This document shows, in pieces, positions 1-8,366 of a stretch of DNA of 64,000 nt (its first letter is position 1; every line of letters starts with the position of its first letter). The notes under the pieces were generated by a model. The model worked only from the letters and a program-made list of their open reading frames with translations. It had not been told where the DNA came from and did no database searches. The stretch comes from Clostridiaceae bacterium Marseille-Q4143. GTDB lineage: Bacteria; Bacillota; Clostridia; Lachnospirales; Lachnospiraceae. The DNA lies in the NCBI GenBank assembly GCA_018228645.1, contig CP073693.1:620001-684000 (forward strand), in the 5' to 3' direction. A program made the translations under genes and the position numbers.

Positions 1-308
1 TCCTTCATGGGCTTTCCGTCCTTCCCCAGCTTGGGCGCACCCCTTTGGAGCATTTTTCCGCACTCCACCAGAATTGTTCCCTTCGGGTCCGTCACAACAT
101 AGGAGCTGTGCATCTGCATCAGGTTGGGTTTCAGCCAGAATCGGGTCTTACCGGAACCGGAGCCGCCAATCACCAGTACATTTTTGTTTCTGGCAGTCTT
201 GGGGTCCTTGGGGCGGCTGTTCATGGTCAGGCTCTCCGTTTTCGTCAGAATCACATTGTTCTGAAATACAGGATCAACGTAAGGTGCAATATCCTCACGG
301 GTTCCCCA
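1..308 (-). pseudogene. VirD4/TcpA-type coupling protein, downstream piece (split gene, runs off window)
   Basis: The minus strand reads a coupling-protein segment starting W-G-T-R-E-D-I-A-P-Y. It continues through NNVILTKTESLTMNSRPKDP to the Walker A motif IGGSGSGKTRF and then VVTDPKGT. This is the nucleotide-binding core of the T4SS coupling ATPase that delivers the relaxase-DNA complex to the conjugation channel. The frame continues past position 1. Going upstream, the first non-native codon is at 309-311 and an in-frame stop lies at 321-323 inside the inserted element, so this piece has no start of its own. Its missing N-terminus is at 10318-10617. Confidence 0.9.
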
Positions 309-312
309 TGAA
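304..312. other. Left attachment junction (attL) of the inserted element
   Basis: Plus-strand CCCCA (304-308) belongs to the coupling gene; TGAAGCG starting at 309 belongs to the element. The CA at 307-308 is the proposed crossover dinucleotide. The call rests on exact repair of the host reading frame when 309-10317 is removed. Confidence 0.8.
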
Positions 313-373
313 GCGTTTTGTCAAGTGCTTTTCGCAATTTATTGACGCAAAACAGGATTTTTTCAAGAGAAAA

Positions 374-396
374 GCCCCATGCGGTCAACATGGGGC
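374..396 (-). terminator. Terminator after the primase-helicase gene
   Basis: A perfect 8-bp stem, GCCCCATG (374-381) with CATGGGGC (389-396) and a 7-nt loop, followed on the minus strand by TTTTC. It lies 60 bp downstream of the last gene of the mobilization operon and just inside the element's left end, so it would also keep element transcripts from entering the coupling gene. Confidence 0.6.
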
Positions 397-454
397 GAGT
401 TGATAAAGTGAAAGTGCGAAAGTGCAAGGTGCAAAGGCTCTGCGTTTTGCACTT

Positions 455-2338
455 TCATTTTGCAGTTTCGGGCGGCTGCTTCTTCTTGATGAAGTTGTAC
501 CATTGACTTCCAACGCGCCTTGCGCCCAATATGCCGCCCATGCTGCGCTTGGCATTTTGTACCGTTCTTTCGGATATTCCGGCTTCGGCTGCCGCCTTGA
601 CAATATCCTCGCTTGCCATTTCCTTACCGTCTGCAAGTAAATCGAGTATCAACCTTTCCGCTTGCTCGGTCTTGGTTTCGGTGTTGCCGCCTGTGCCGGA
701 CAGCAGTTCATCAGCGGTAATGTCATATTCGCCTATCCATGAAAAGCCGCTTTCCGCGCCCAACGAAAACGCCATAGGCTTACCCTCCGGTGCAAGGGAA
801 GATTTGTCGTGAATGATAACGCGCACATTCGGCTCTCGTTTCACGCGCCCTATGAGCAGCACACTACGAGCGGCGGCTCGGAAGTCGATAGAGCCTAATC
901 CCCGGTATGCGCTCTGACCTCCGGCAGCTTTGTTCAAGTGCCCGATAAGCACAACGGCACACCCGGTACGCTCTGCAACTTCGGCAAGGCGGCGAAAGAT
1001 AGGGCGTATTTCGTTTGCCTTGTTCATATCCGTTTTTTCGCCTACATACGCCTGTATGGGGTCAAGGATTATAAGACGCGCCCCGGTCTGCCGGATTGCC
1101 CTTTCTATGCGTTCATCGGATAAGGACAATTCCTGTTTGCCCTCGTCAATGACAAGTACCCGGTCAAGGTCTGCGTCCGCTTCCATAAGGCGCGGCTTGA
1201 CGGTATCGCCCAAACCGTCCTCTGCGGTCTGATAGATAACATTAAAAGGCTCATGCTCTGCCATAGCCGGAAAGGGCTTGCGGTTGGTACAGGCGGCGCA
1301 AAGGCGCAGGGCAAGGGTGGTTTTTCCCTCGCCGGGGTTGCCCTGTACGATTGTTACCTTTCCAAAAGGGATATACGGCTCCCATAGCCATTCAACGGTC
1401 TGTGTGTCAACCTCGCTCATGCGGATAATTTCAACGGTTTCTTCCTGTTGCGGCTCACGCAAGCCATAGACAGCTTCGCGCAGATATTTTCCGTCTGTAA
1501 TTTCCTCTTTACGCTGTAAAACCTCGTTCCAGTCTTTGAACAACGGTACAAGGCGATTGACGGTGTAGCCTTGGGGGATAATGCTGTTAAGGCGGCTGCA
1601 AGCGTCTGTCCCGGCTTTGTCGCTGTCAAGGCAGAGATAGACGGTCTTGATATTCGGACGGTCAGAGAGAAAACGCAGCAGGGCTTTTTCACTCACGCCG
1701 CCCAATGACAGATAGCTTTGTTTCTGCCATTCCTTTTTGAACAGGCAGAGGAAAGATAACAGGTCAATGGGGGCTTCAAAGACAAAAAGCCTTTCGCCCT
1801 CGCCCCGGTAGCAGAAGTTAAAAGTCTTGTCGCTGCCTTTCACATCAAGCCGGAAGCTGCCCACCGTTCCCCGTTGGTGGGCATATCTCGGTATGCCGCT
1901 TTCATCTCTGCCGACAAATACGGCGTTATGGTGGGCGGCTTCCTCGTAGAGATCGCCGCAGGAAAAGAAAAAGCCCGACACATCTTCATCAATGCGCCGG
2001 GCGGCTGTAAGGTAGTTCCTCGCTGTTTGGTTGTCGGGGCTTTTGGGTGGTAGTCTGAATTGCAGATAGACGGGTGGGGGTGCTTCGCCCCGTTCGCCTA
2101 TCAGCATTTCAACGGCTTCAAGAAAACTTTTGCCGTAAAACTCCATGACAAAATCAATCGGACCGCCGCCTTTGCTCTGGCTGTGCCGATACCATCTGTT
2201 TTCTCTGACCGTCAAGCTGTCGTGCCGTTTCCAACGGTACTCCTGTCCGGCGCGTTCAAGCTGTTCGCCCTGGGCTTGCAGGAATGATACAAGGTCGGTC
2301 TGATTTGCCCGGTCAATCTGTTCTTTGGTGTAGGTCAT
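455..2338 (-). CDS. Toprim/DUF3991 primase fused to RepA-like helicase
   Basis: 627 aa. The N-terminal third is a DUF3991/Toprim primase-like part, with the DLVSFLQAQGE start and LCLDSDKAGTDA near residues 230-245. The middle is a RecA/DnaB-fold ATPase with Walker A GNPGEGKTTLALRL (about 335-348), Walker B LIILDPIQAY and an IGHLNKAAGGQSAYRG stretch, like RepA-type AAA_25 helicases. The C-terminus looks like a winged-helix segment. A role in priming and unwinding the element after transfer, or in plasmid-like replication, is inferred. Its ATG overlaps the relaxase stop (ATGA at 2335-2338), so the two are probably translationally coupled. In related elements these domains are often separate genes. 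Confidence 0.8.
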   Translation of the reverse strand: MTYTKEQIDRANQTDLVSFLQAQGEQLERAGQEYRWKRHDSLTVRENRWYRHSQSKGGGPIDFVMEFYGKSFLEAVEMLIGERGEAPPPVYLQFRLPPKSPDNQTARNYLTAARRIDEDVSGFFFSCGDLYEEAAHHNAVFVGRDESGIPRYAHQRGTVGSFRLDVKGSDKTFNFCYRGEGERLFVFEAPIDLLSFLCLFKKEWQKQSYLSLGGVSEKALLRFLSDRPNIKTVYLCLDSDKAGTDACSRLNSIIPQGYTVNRLVPLFKDWNEVLQRKEEITDGKYLREAVYGLREPQQEETVEIIRMSEVDTQTVEWLWEPYIPFGKVTIVQGNPGEGKTTLALRLCAACTNRKPFPAMAEHEPFNVIYQTAEDGLGDTVKPRLMEADADLDRVLVIDEGKQELSLSDERIERAIRQTGARLIILDPIQAYVGEKTDMNKANEIRPIFRRLAEVAERTGCAVVLIGHLNKAAGGQSAYRGLGSIDFRAAARSVLLIGRVKREPNVRVIIHDKSSLAPEGKPMAFSLGAESGFSWIGEYDITADELLSGTGGNTETKTEQAERLILDLLADGKEMASEDIVKAAAEAGISERTVQNAKRSMGGILGARRVGSQWYNFIKKKQPPETAK

Positions 2339-3849
2339 AGGGAAATATCCTCCTTTTTGCGTCTTGGTGTTTGGTGTGTCTGTTCCTGTGTGCGCTGCTC
2401 GGCTTGCTCTACAATATCAATGCACTTTCGGATTTGCTGTAACTCCTTAACCTCGCTGCGCTTTGTTTTCAGTTCTTCATATTCGCCTGTGGATTGGGCT
2501 TTCAGTTCGTCAAATTCTTTCTGCCACTCGGACACCTTGAAAGACTTTGTACCCTCCGGCAGATTTGCGTGCAGGAAACGGTTGGCGGCGTTCCAGATAA
2601 TGAGGTCGCTTTCGTGGGCTTGCTCAAATTTTTCTCTCTTTTTGCCCCATCCGTTTTTCAGCGTTTTCAGTTCATCGTGAATGGGCTTCAAGCGGTTGTA
2701 GTTGCTGCCATGCTCGATAAACTTTTCCAATGTCCTCATGCGCTTCTGCTTGGCAACAACGCTTGTATTCAGCCGCTTTGCTTCTTCATCAACAGAGGAA
2801 AGGGCAGCGTCCAAATCTTCAAGGGTAGCAATGCCCTTGCTTTGCAGATAGACAATCGCCTTGCTGATTTTTTGCAATTCCCCGGCAGTATGCTGTTGCT
2901 GCCAGCCCTGTGAATACTTCCGGCTTTTCTCTCGTTCAATGCTCAAATACCTTGTAAGCAGCGTGGCAATATCGGGAGAGTGCGGGGCAGCTTGCAGTTG
3001 CTTCTTAGCGGCGAAAACCTCCGCAAGCCATTCTTTCAAGCTGTCGATATAGCCCCGGATTTCCCGCATAAGTCGGTTGGTCTTTTGTATCATGCGGTTG
3101 ATTTCTCCCTTGTCGGTGGCTATGCCTTTCTTCTCCATTTGGGAAGCTGCAACACCCATGTGGACGGTGGGGAGTTCCTCAATACCACGCTCTGCATGGC
3201 TGCGGTGGTCGATACGCTCCGCGCTGCCGCTTCGCTCTAAATAGTCGTTGGCAAGGTCAGCCCACGCCTTGCGCCATAGGTCGGCGTTCTCCTGCCTGTT
3301 CCAGTCCATAAGGTCAACCTTGCGCGTCTTGTATCTGCCGCTTGGCAGCTTTACGCGCTCCCCATTTTCGTCAAGGACATATTCCTTTTTTGACTTCGCC
3401 GCCCATGTGCCTTTTTCATCAAGGGGGCGCATAGTCAAAAGGATATGAGCGTGTGGGTTGCCGTTGCCTGTGTCGTGGATATTGAAGTCGGCGCACATTC
3501 CTTTGGAAACAAATTGAGAGGAACAGTATTCCCGGACAAGGCGGGTCTGTTCCTCTCTTGAAAGTTCAACAGGTAGGGCGATTTCGATTTCCCTCGCAAG
3601 CTGTGAGTTATTCGATTTTTCGATTTGCTCCACGCTGTTCCATAGAATAGAACGGTCAGAGAAAGAGGGTGGGGCATGGGGCGGCAGCATGATTTCAGAA
3701 TGAACAACGCCGCCTTTTCTTGTATAGTCGTGGGTCAGTCCGTCCCACTCGTTTGTCAGCTTCTCTCCGGCGCGGTAGGCTGCTGCGGCTACGGCAGATT
3801 TGCCCTTTCCCCGGCTGACAATCTTAATGCTGCAATGGTAGATTGCGAT
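2335..3849 (-). CDS. MobA/MobL (MobQ-type) relaxase, apparent ATC start
   Basis: 504 aa from the chosen start. The protein begins x-AIYHCSIKIVSRGKGKSA with the AAAYRAG motif, and carries the metal-binding histidine motif GNGNPHAHILLTMRPLD at about residues 120-135, followed by a long coiled-coil tail. It would nick at the oriT-like site just upstream and lead the strand into a host conjugation channel. Family members start with Met exactly where this gene has ATC (3847-3849), 7 nt after a strong GGGAGG ribosome site; no ATG or GTG fits. In-frame TTG codons about 10 codons upstream lack a ribosome site. The gene is transcribed toward the primase and overlaps it by 4 nt. Confidence 0.85.
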   Translation of the reverse strand: MAIYHCSIKIVSRGKGKSAVAAAAYRAGEKLTNEWDGLTHDYTRKGGVVHSEIMLPPHAPPSFSDRSILWNSVEQIEKSNNSQLAREIEIALPVELSREEQTRLVREYCSSQFVSKGMCADFNIHDTGNGNPHAHILLTMRPLDEKGTWAAKSKKEYVLDENGERVKLPSGRYKTRKVDLMDWNRQENADLWRKAWADLANDYLERSGSAERIDHRSHAERGIEELPTVHMGVAASQMEKKGIATDKGEINRMIQKTNRLMREIRGYIDSLKEWLAEVFAAKKQLQAAPHSPDIATLLTRYLSIEREKSRKYSQGWQQQHTAGELQKISKAIVYLQSKGIATLEDLDAALSSVDEEAKRLNTSVVAKQKRMRTLEKFIEHGSNYNRLKPIHDELKTLKNGWGKKREKFEQAHESDLIIWNAANRFLHANLPEGTKSFKVSEWQKEFDELKAQSTGEYEELKTKRSEVKELQQIRKCIDIVEQAEQRTQEQTHQTPRRKKEDISL

Positions 3850-3958
3850 AGTATCACCTCCCGATACGGTCAACAAAACCCCATGAAAGTGAATAGCTTG
3901 CAAAGCAAGGTGTTCGCTTTCGTGGGGTACACAAAAGGGTAGACAGCGCAAGCTGTCG

Positions 3959-3981
3959 CAGGGAAAGTGTAGGTTTCCCTG
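3959..3981. repeat. Inverted repeat upstream of the relaxase gene
   Basis: A perfect 8-bp palindrome with a 7-nt spacer (CAGGGAAA at 3959-3966, TTTCCCTG at 3974-3981) in the 214-bp gap between the DUF3847 and relaxase genes. A second small GC-rich hairpin follows at about 3984-3997. These may be relaxase or accessory-protein sites of the transfer origin, or they may control mob expression. The rest of the gap shows no coding signal. Confidence 0.45.
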
Positions 3982-4049
3982 TCGCGGCGCAAGCCGCCAA
4001 TCTCTGCACAAGGCAATAATGCCCGGTGCGGAGATAAAGCCCTCGGCAG

Positions 4050-4090
4050 AGCGCACACGCCCGTTAGGGTGTATAAGTGCGCCCTTGTGT
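4050..4090 (+). other. oriT: Candidate oriT with MobQ-type nic sequence
   Basis: The plus strand reads TAAGTGCGCCCTT at 4074-4086, matching the nic-region core shared by RSF1010/R1162 and Gram-positive MobQ plasmids (TAAGTGCGCCCT). Immediately 5' is an imperfect hairpin, ACACGCCC (4055-4062), loop GTTA, GGGTGT (4067-4072), the usual arrangement recognised by this relaxase family. It lies just upstream of the mobL gene and overlaps the last codons of the DUF3847 gene. The nick position is inferred from the family. Confidence 0.75.
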
Positions 4091-4399
4091 GCAAGGGTAA
4101 TTCTTCGGTGTCGCTTCTCCGGCTCGTTTTCTCAAAAACTCCTGCGCTTTGTCGCTGAAAACCGCGGTGTAGAGGAAGTCGCGGGCTTCCTGTTCTGACA
4201 TATCAATGAGTGCCGGGACAAGGCTTTCAAGGTAGCCGCCCCGCGAACAAAGACGGTGGTTGCGCTCCTTGCGCTTCTCAATGGCAAGTTTGCGGTCAAG
4301 CATTTTGTTCCTGTTCTCATACTGCCGGATTTTCTTCTGTGTCAGTTCCATTTCGGCGTTACATTCCTCGATGGTGGTCGGTGGTTTTTTCTTCGACAT
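4064..4399 (-). CDS. DUF3847 family protein
   Basis: 111 aa. A short charged protein with an N-terminal coiled coil (MELTQKKIRQYENRNKML, heavy in Lys/Arg/Glu) and a compact C-terminal part (LVPALIDMSEQEARDFLYTA). It matches the DUF3847 family, found next to MobA/MobL relaxases in Firmicutes elements, so an accessory role in relaxosome assembly or mob regulation is likely but unproven. The start has a good AAGGAGGG site. Its final codons are written in the oriT sequence, so the C-terminus may be set by DNA function. Confidence 0.7.
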   Translation of the reverse strand: MSKKKPPTTIEECNAEMELTQKKIRQYENRNKMLDRKLAIEKRKERNHRLCSRGGYLESLVPALIDMSEQEARDFLYTAVFSDKAQEFLRKRAGEATPKNYPCTQGRTYTP

Positions 4400-4433
4400 G
4401 GTAGCCCTCCTTTTTGATTTTTAGTAAAAGAAA

Positions 4434-4467
4434 AGGGCGGCTACTTCGGTTTGGAAATAGTCGCCCT
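4434..4467 (-). terminator. Hairpin plus U-tract ahead of the DUF3847 gene
   Basis: Stem AGGGCG-CTA / TAG-CGCCCT with one mismatch and a loop of about 14 nt, followed on the minus strand by CTTTTCTTTT. It sits between the membrane-protein gene and the DUF3847 gene, so it could end transcripts from the cargo genes or attenuate mob transcription. Confidence 0.5.
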
Positions 4468-4501
4468 GTTGGGGAATTATGTTATTGTTATTTGAATAAT
4501 A

Positions 4502-4876
4502 TTATTCTGCCGCGTCTGTGTTACTTTTATCTGCTTTCTTCATTTTCAAGGAGCCCAAAATAAAGACAGCTCCGAAAATGAAACAAAGGACAGACCAGAT
4601 AGCAAGGTCAGAGAAGCTACCGTAATTTACAATTCCCAGCAGTCCGCCCAACAGATAGAATACTCCGGCAACAATTCCGCCGCCTTTGCTCTTTCGGGTT
4701 GCTACTCCAACGATGCCTGCAATCAGCATACAGAAAGCAAGCAACATTCCTGATGTTCCGCTTACTTCGCCGTTATCTGCTAAAGCATTTCCTAATCCGG
4801 CAGCGCAAGATTGAAAAGCTACTAAAACAAATAAAACCATGCTGATAATTCCGATTACTAATTTTGCCGTTTTCAT
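4502..4876 (-). CDS. Small four-helix membrane protein
   Basis: 124 aa from the ATG at 4876, which follows GAGGTG; an in-frame GTG three codons earlier is less likely. Four hydrophobic segments are visible: residues about 4-25, 40-58, 68-85 and 90-108. They are separated by short loops, one with the polar RKSKGGG sequence, and the tail is charged (KMKKADKSNTDAAE). It does not match a family I can name; the layout is like DUF4190/TM2-type small membrane proteins. It directly follows the lipoprotein gene (18-bp gap), so the two are probably co-expressed cargo. Confidence 0.6.
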   Translation of the reverse strand: MKTAKLVIGIISMVLFVLVAFQSCAAGLGNALADNGEVSGTSGMLLAFCMLIAGIVGVATRKSKGGGIVAGVFYLLGGLLGIVNYGSFSDLAIWSVLCFIFGAVFILGSLKMKKADKSNTDAAE

Positions 4877-4894
4877 GTTGCACACCTCATCTCG

Positions 4895-5800
4895 TTACGG
4901 ATTTAATGTAATTACCTCATTTGCAAAATCTTCGCCCATAAAATCATCAGCATCGTATGCTCTAAACAGGACTTCGATTTCTTCCACTTCGGTAATTCCG
5001 TTTTCCTCTAAAGTTGTATCAGACCATGCCATAGAACTAAATGCACATTTTCCGGCAGAAACAGAAGTTGCATAGAATGGGTCTGCCATAAAGCCGTTTA
5101 CAGATGCGTCATCAACGCTGAACATTACCGTTTTGTCTGTCTTGTTCAGCAAGAACAGATTGGCAGTATAGCCCCATATCTCATCATCTTCATAGCCTGT
5201 TACGATAACAGTAACATAATCATTATCGATAATCACATTATCAGTAGCCTGTGCTTCTCTCACAAATGCAACAGCGTTTTCTTCTCCGTATGGATAGACA
5301 TGGATTGTTTCCTTTCCAACAGGGTCAGCAGACCAATCATTGCTATCATACACCTTGAAAGTCAATTCAATATCTGTGTATTCAACAATACCATTTTCCT
5401 CAAGAGTATCGGTGCTAAAGTTGATTTCTTCGTTAGCCTTTTTGCCAGCAGCTACCTCGCTTGCAAACATTGGATCGCACTGAACACCATTGATGGAAGC
5501 ACTCTCGACAGAGAACATATAGGTTTTCTCTGTGGACTTGTTTTCAAGCTGTGCTTTCAGAGTGTAGCCCCACATATTATCGGGGTCGATTTCGGTAATT
5601 TTTACCGCACACTCTGCGTTGTCAATGGCAACAACTTCCTCAAATACGATTTGATTTTCGGTGTTGTCGTTTTCGGTGCTTTCTTCATTTTGAGAAGAAG
5701 CGGGGGCATCGTCAGATGCGTCAGGTGTCGCTTCTCCGCCACAAGCTGCAAGAGATAGCACTAAAGCAAGCGAAAGAAGCAAGGTTACAAGTTTTTTCAT
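4895..5800 (-). CDS. Lipoprotein with two tandem Ig-like repeats
   Basis: 301 aa. A signal peptide with lipobox LAAC (Cys20) is followed by an acidic Ser/Asp/Glu linker (about 21-50). Two homologous domains come next (about 55-165 and 180-295), each with WGYT, a T-x-MFSV-x-x-ASxNG block and DTLEENGI. The repeat marks an internal duplication. The domain resembles the extracellular beta-sandwich proteins common in Clostridia, with no enzymatic motif. The protein should be anchored outside the membrane and be tied to the small membrane protein behind it. Its place between erm(B) and the mobilization genes makes it cargo of the mobile element. Function unknown. Confidence 0.7.
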   Translation of the reverse strand: MKKLVTLLLSLALVLSLAACGGEATPDASDDAPASSQNEESTENDNTENQIVFEEVVAIDNAECAVKITEIDPDNMWGYTLKAQLENKSTEKTYMFSVESASINGVQCDPMFASEVAAGKKANEEINFSTDTLEENGIVEYTDIELTFKVYDSNDWSADPVGKETIHVYPYGEENAVAFVREAQATDNVIIDNDYVTVIVTGYEDDEIWGYTANLFLLNKTDKTVMFSVDDASVNGFMADPFYATSVSAGKCAFSSMAWSDTTLEENGITEVEEIEVLFRAYDADDFMGEDFANEVITLNP

Positions 5801-5823
5801 TCCATTCCCTCCGTTATTAAAAA

Positions 5824-5856
5824 GTGTAACTTTCCAAATTTAAAAAAGCGACTCAT
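5824..5856 (-). pseudogene. Truncated short ORF normally found after erm(B)
   Basis: Five bases after the erm(B) stop an ATG opens M-S-R-F-F-K-F-G-K-L-H, which I recognise from memory as the start of the small ORF behind erm(B) in Tn917/pAMbeta1-type cassettes. After 11 codons the sequence changes to the lipoprotein's own upstream region. This marks one edge of the erm(B) cassette. The match relies on memory, not on an alignment. Confidence 0.4.
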
Positions 5857-5860
5857 AGAA

Positions 5861-6598
5861 TTATTTCCTCCCGTTAAATAATAGATAACTATTAAAAATA
5901 GACAATACTTGCTCATAAGTAATGGTACTTAAATTGTTTACTTTGGCGTGTTTCATTGCTTGATGAAACTGATTTTTAGTAAACAGTTGACGATATTCTC
6001 GATTGACCCATTTTGAAACAAAGTACGTATATAGCTTCCAATATTTATCTGGAACATCTGTGGTATGGCGGGTAAGTTTTATTAAGACACTGTTTACTTT
6101 TGGTTTAGGATGAAAGCATTCCGCTGGCAGCTTAAGCAATTGCTGAATCGAGACTTGAGTGTGCAAGAGCAACCCTAGTGTTCGGTGAATATCCAAGGTA
6201 CGCTTGTAGAATCCTTCTTCAACAATCAGATAGATGTCAGACGCACGGCTTTCAAAAACCACTTTTTTAATAATTTGTGTGCTTAAATGGTAAGGAATAT
6301 TCCCAACAATTTTATACCTCTGTTTGTTAGGGAATTGAAACTGTAGAATATCTTGGTGAATTAAAGTGACACGAGTATTCAGTTTTAATTTTTCTGACGA
6401 TAAGTTGAATAGATGACTGTCTAATTCAATAGACGTTACCTGTTTACTTATTTTAGCCAGTTTCGTCGTTAAATGCCCTTTACCTGTTCCAATTTCGTAA
6501 ACGGTATCGGTTTCTTTTAAATTCAATTGTTTTATTATTTGGTTGAGTACTTTTTCACTCGTTAAAAAGTTTTGAGAATATTTTATATTTTTGTTCAT
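5861..6598 (-). CDS. erm(B): Erm(B) 23S rRNA adenine-N6 dimethyltransferase
   Basis: 245 aa, full length. It methylates A2058 of 23S rRNA and gives macrolide-lincosamide-streptogramin B resistance. It begins [20 protein letters not shown], has the SAM-binding motif [15 protein letters not shown] (about residues 34-48) and the catalytic-type motif VGNIPYHLS (about 98-106), and matches Erm(B) as I know it apart from the known N/S variation at that NIPY position. The start follows AGGAG at normal spacing. Expression is controlled by the leader peptide and hairpins upstream. The AT-rich composition contrasts with the neighbouring GC-richer mobilization genes, as expected for an imported resistance cassette. 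Confidence 0.98.
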   Translation of the reverse strand: MNKNIKYSQNFLTSEKVLNQIIKQLNLKETDTVYEIGTGKGHLTTKLAKISKQVTSIELDSHLFNLSSEKLKLNTRVTLIHQDILQFQFPNKQRYKIVGNIPYHLSTQIIKKVVFESRASDIYLIVEEGFYKRTLDIHRTLGLLLHTQVSIQQLLKLPAECFHPKPKVNSVLIKLTRHTTDVPDKYWKLYTYFVSKWVNREYRQLFTKNQFHQAMKHAKVNNLSTITYEQVLSIFNSYLLFNGRK

Positions 6599-6627
6599 GT
6601 AATCTCTCCTGAAGTGATTACATCTAT

Positions 6628-6657
6628 AAACAAATACAGAAGTTAAACGATTTGTTT
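6628..6657 (-). promoter_or_regulatory. erm(B) translation-attenuator hairpin
   Basis: AAACAAAT (6628-6635) pairs with ATTTGTTT (6650-6657) in the leader mRNA just upstream of the erm(B) ribosome site, between the leader peptide and the methylase. It fits the known scheme in which ribosome stalling on the leader rearranges the RNA and exposes the methylase start. Confidence 0.6.
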
Positions 6658-6722
6658 GTAATTTTAGTTATCTGTTTAAAAAGTCATAAGATTAGTCACT
6701 GGTAGGAATTAATCTAACGTAT

Positions 6723-6806
6723 TTATTTATCTGCGTAATCACTGTTTTTAGTCTGTTTCAAAACAGTAGATGTTTTATCTACATTACGCATTTGGAATAC
6801 CAACAT
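6723..6806 (-). CDS. ermBL: erm(B) leader peptide
   Basis: 27 codons, starting MLVFQMRNVDKTSTVLKQTK and ending YADK. This is the intact ErmBL peptide. In the known mechanism, macrolide-bound ribosomes stall at the RNVDK region, near Asp10, and switch on erm(B) translation. It has its own strong ribosome site (GAAGGAGGG) and lies 124 bp upstream of the erm(B) start. An intact leader implies inducible rather than constitutive resistance. Confidence 0.93.
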   Translation of the reverse strand: MLVFQMRNVDKTSTVLKQTKNSDYADK

Positions 6807-6838
6807 GACGAATCCCTCCTTCTTATCCCTTTAGTAAC

Positions 6839-6981
6839 GTGTACTTTCCTGTAAACGCATTTTATCGACAAATTAGCCGGGATATAAACGAATATTTACA
6901 TTTCAAGACTTGAAAAACGCCGTCTGAAGAAGTATAATATTAAATACCTATAAGCAATAGGCGGTTTACAGGAAAGTACAC
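6839..6981. repeat. 18-bp inverted repeat flanking the erm(B) promoter region
   Basis: GTGTACTTTCCTGTAAAC at 6839-6856 recurs as its exact reverse complement at 6964-6981, framing 107 bp of AT-rich sequence that should contain the erm(B) promoter. The right copy also forms half of the terminator at 6956-7002. These could be remnants of an older transposon end or a resolvase site; I cannot decide from sequence alone. Confidence 0.6.
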
Positions 6982-7001
6982 CTTTCTGTAAAACCGCCTA
7001 T

Positions 7002-7002
<1 letters not shown>
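6956..7002. terminator. Strong hairpin after the resolvase gene
   Basis: AATAGGCGGTTTACAGGAAAG (6956-6976) pairs almost perfectly with CTTTCTGTAAAACCGCCTATT (6982-7002), with a 5-nt loop. It overlaps the resolvase stop codon and lies just upstream of the erm(B) promoter region, so it can insulate erm(B) from read-through. It lacks a long U-run. Confidence 0.6.
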
Positions 7003-7616
<614 letters not shown>

Positions 7617-7683
7617 TTATCCTCCTGTTCGTTTTACATAGACATCAACCGTCCTTACCTAATAATTTTACTGTATCTTTGTG

Positions 7684-7986
7684 TCATGGCTTGCTTTTCC
7701 CGGCTGAAATACCATGCTTCTTTGCATAGTCGCTTGCCGCCTGTCTGCGTTCCTCGCTGTATGGTGCGGTCAGACGGAAAGAGAAGCGTCCCTTTGCAAT
7801 CTCAAACTCCATACAGCCCGTTTCCGGGTCGCTGTCGGTCAGCTTACAGACAGAGGGGAAGCGGCGGCTGTACGCGGTCAGCCTGTTCTTCAAGTCGGTG
7901 TTGTGGGTGCGGATATGGATAAGGGGGTCTTTCTCGTCAAACCAAATATCGGTGGTCTTTTCCTGCTTTTTCAGTCCTGTTTTCAT
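7684..7986 (-). CDS. Conserved hypothetical protein of the mobile element
   Basis: 100 aa from the ATG at 7986, which has a strong AAGGAG site. It is a small soluble protein with DIWFDEKDPLIHIRTHNTDL, an LKNRLTAYSRRFPS block and a lysine-rich end; proteins like this occur beside TnpW/TnpX genes in gut Firmicutes elements, with no known function. The same frame stays open 67 codons upstream, including a CPYC motif and part of the overlap with tnpW, but no start with a ribosome site is seen there. Confidence 0.6.
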   Translation of the reverse strand: MKTGLKKQEKTTDIWFDEKDPLIHIRTHNTDLKNRLTAYSRRFPSVCKLTDSDPETGCMEFEIAKGRFSFRLTAPYSEERRQAASDYAKKHGISAGKSKP

Positions 7987-8140
7987 AAACTCTCCTTTCT
8001 GCGCCCCTGTTACGCAGTAGGGGCATTTTTCGGGTGTTTTCTTCGGCTCTTGACTTGGGAAAAACGGCGTTTTTTCAATAGAAAATGCTCTGGCGATACA
8101 TTCCTCGTCCAGAGTGTTCCAATCGTCAAATATTCCGTTT

Positions 8141-8335
8141 TTACGGCTCTTGACCGTCAGACGCAGAAAAATGCGAATAGTCGGCAAGTATCGCTTTCAG
8201 CAGCTTGTCGCGGAATGTTTCTGCGCTTCTGTGATTGAAAAACAACTCCGCAACGATGGTCTGTCCGTTCCGCTGTGTTGTGATGATACCATCCGGCTGC
8301 TTCTGCGCGGTGGTTGTGGTTTTCTTTTCTGTCAT
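8141..8335 (-). CDS. tnpW: TnpW-family transposon protein
   Basis: 64 aa: MTEKKTTTTAQKQPDGIITT at the start, then RNGQTIVAELFFNHRSAETFRDKLLKAI in two pieces. This is the TnpW family named from Tn4451, always a small protein beside the large serine recombinase; its role is not established. The start follows GGAAGGAG. It lies directly downstream of the recombinase gene, separated by a terminator-like hairpin. Confidence 0.8.
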   Translation of the reverse strand: MTEKKTTTTAQKQPDGIITTQRNGQTIVAELFFNHRSAETFRDKLLKAILADYSHFSASDGQEP

Positions 8336-8366
8336 TGGGTCACTCCTTCCTTTGGGTGCAAAAAAA

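Noticed and set aside
300..340. A 13-bp deletion between short CTTCATGGG repeats as the cause of the broken coupling gene
   Set aside because: The matching N-terminal 100 codons lie at 10318-10617 and join perfectly to position 308, so a 10-kb insertion explains everything.
6839..6981. Inverted repeats as ends of a small transposon
   Set aside because: The repeats enclose only about 107 bp with no transposase or target duplication.
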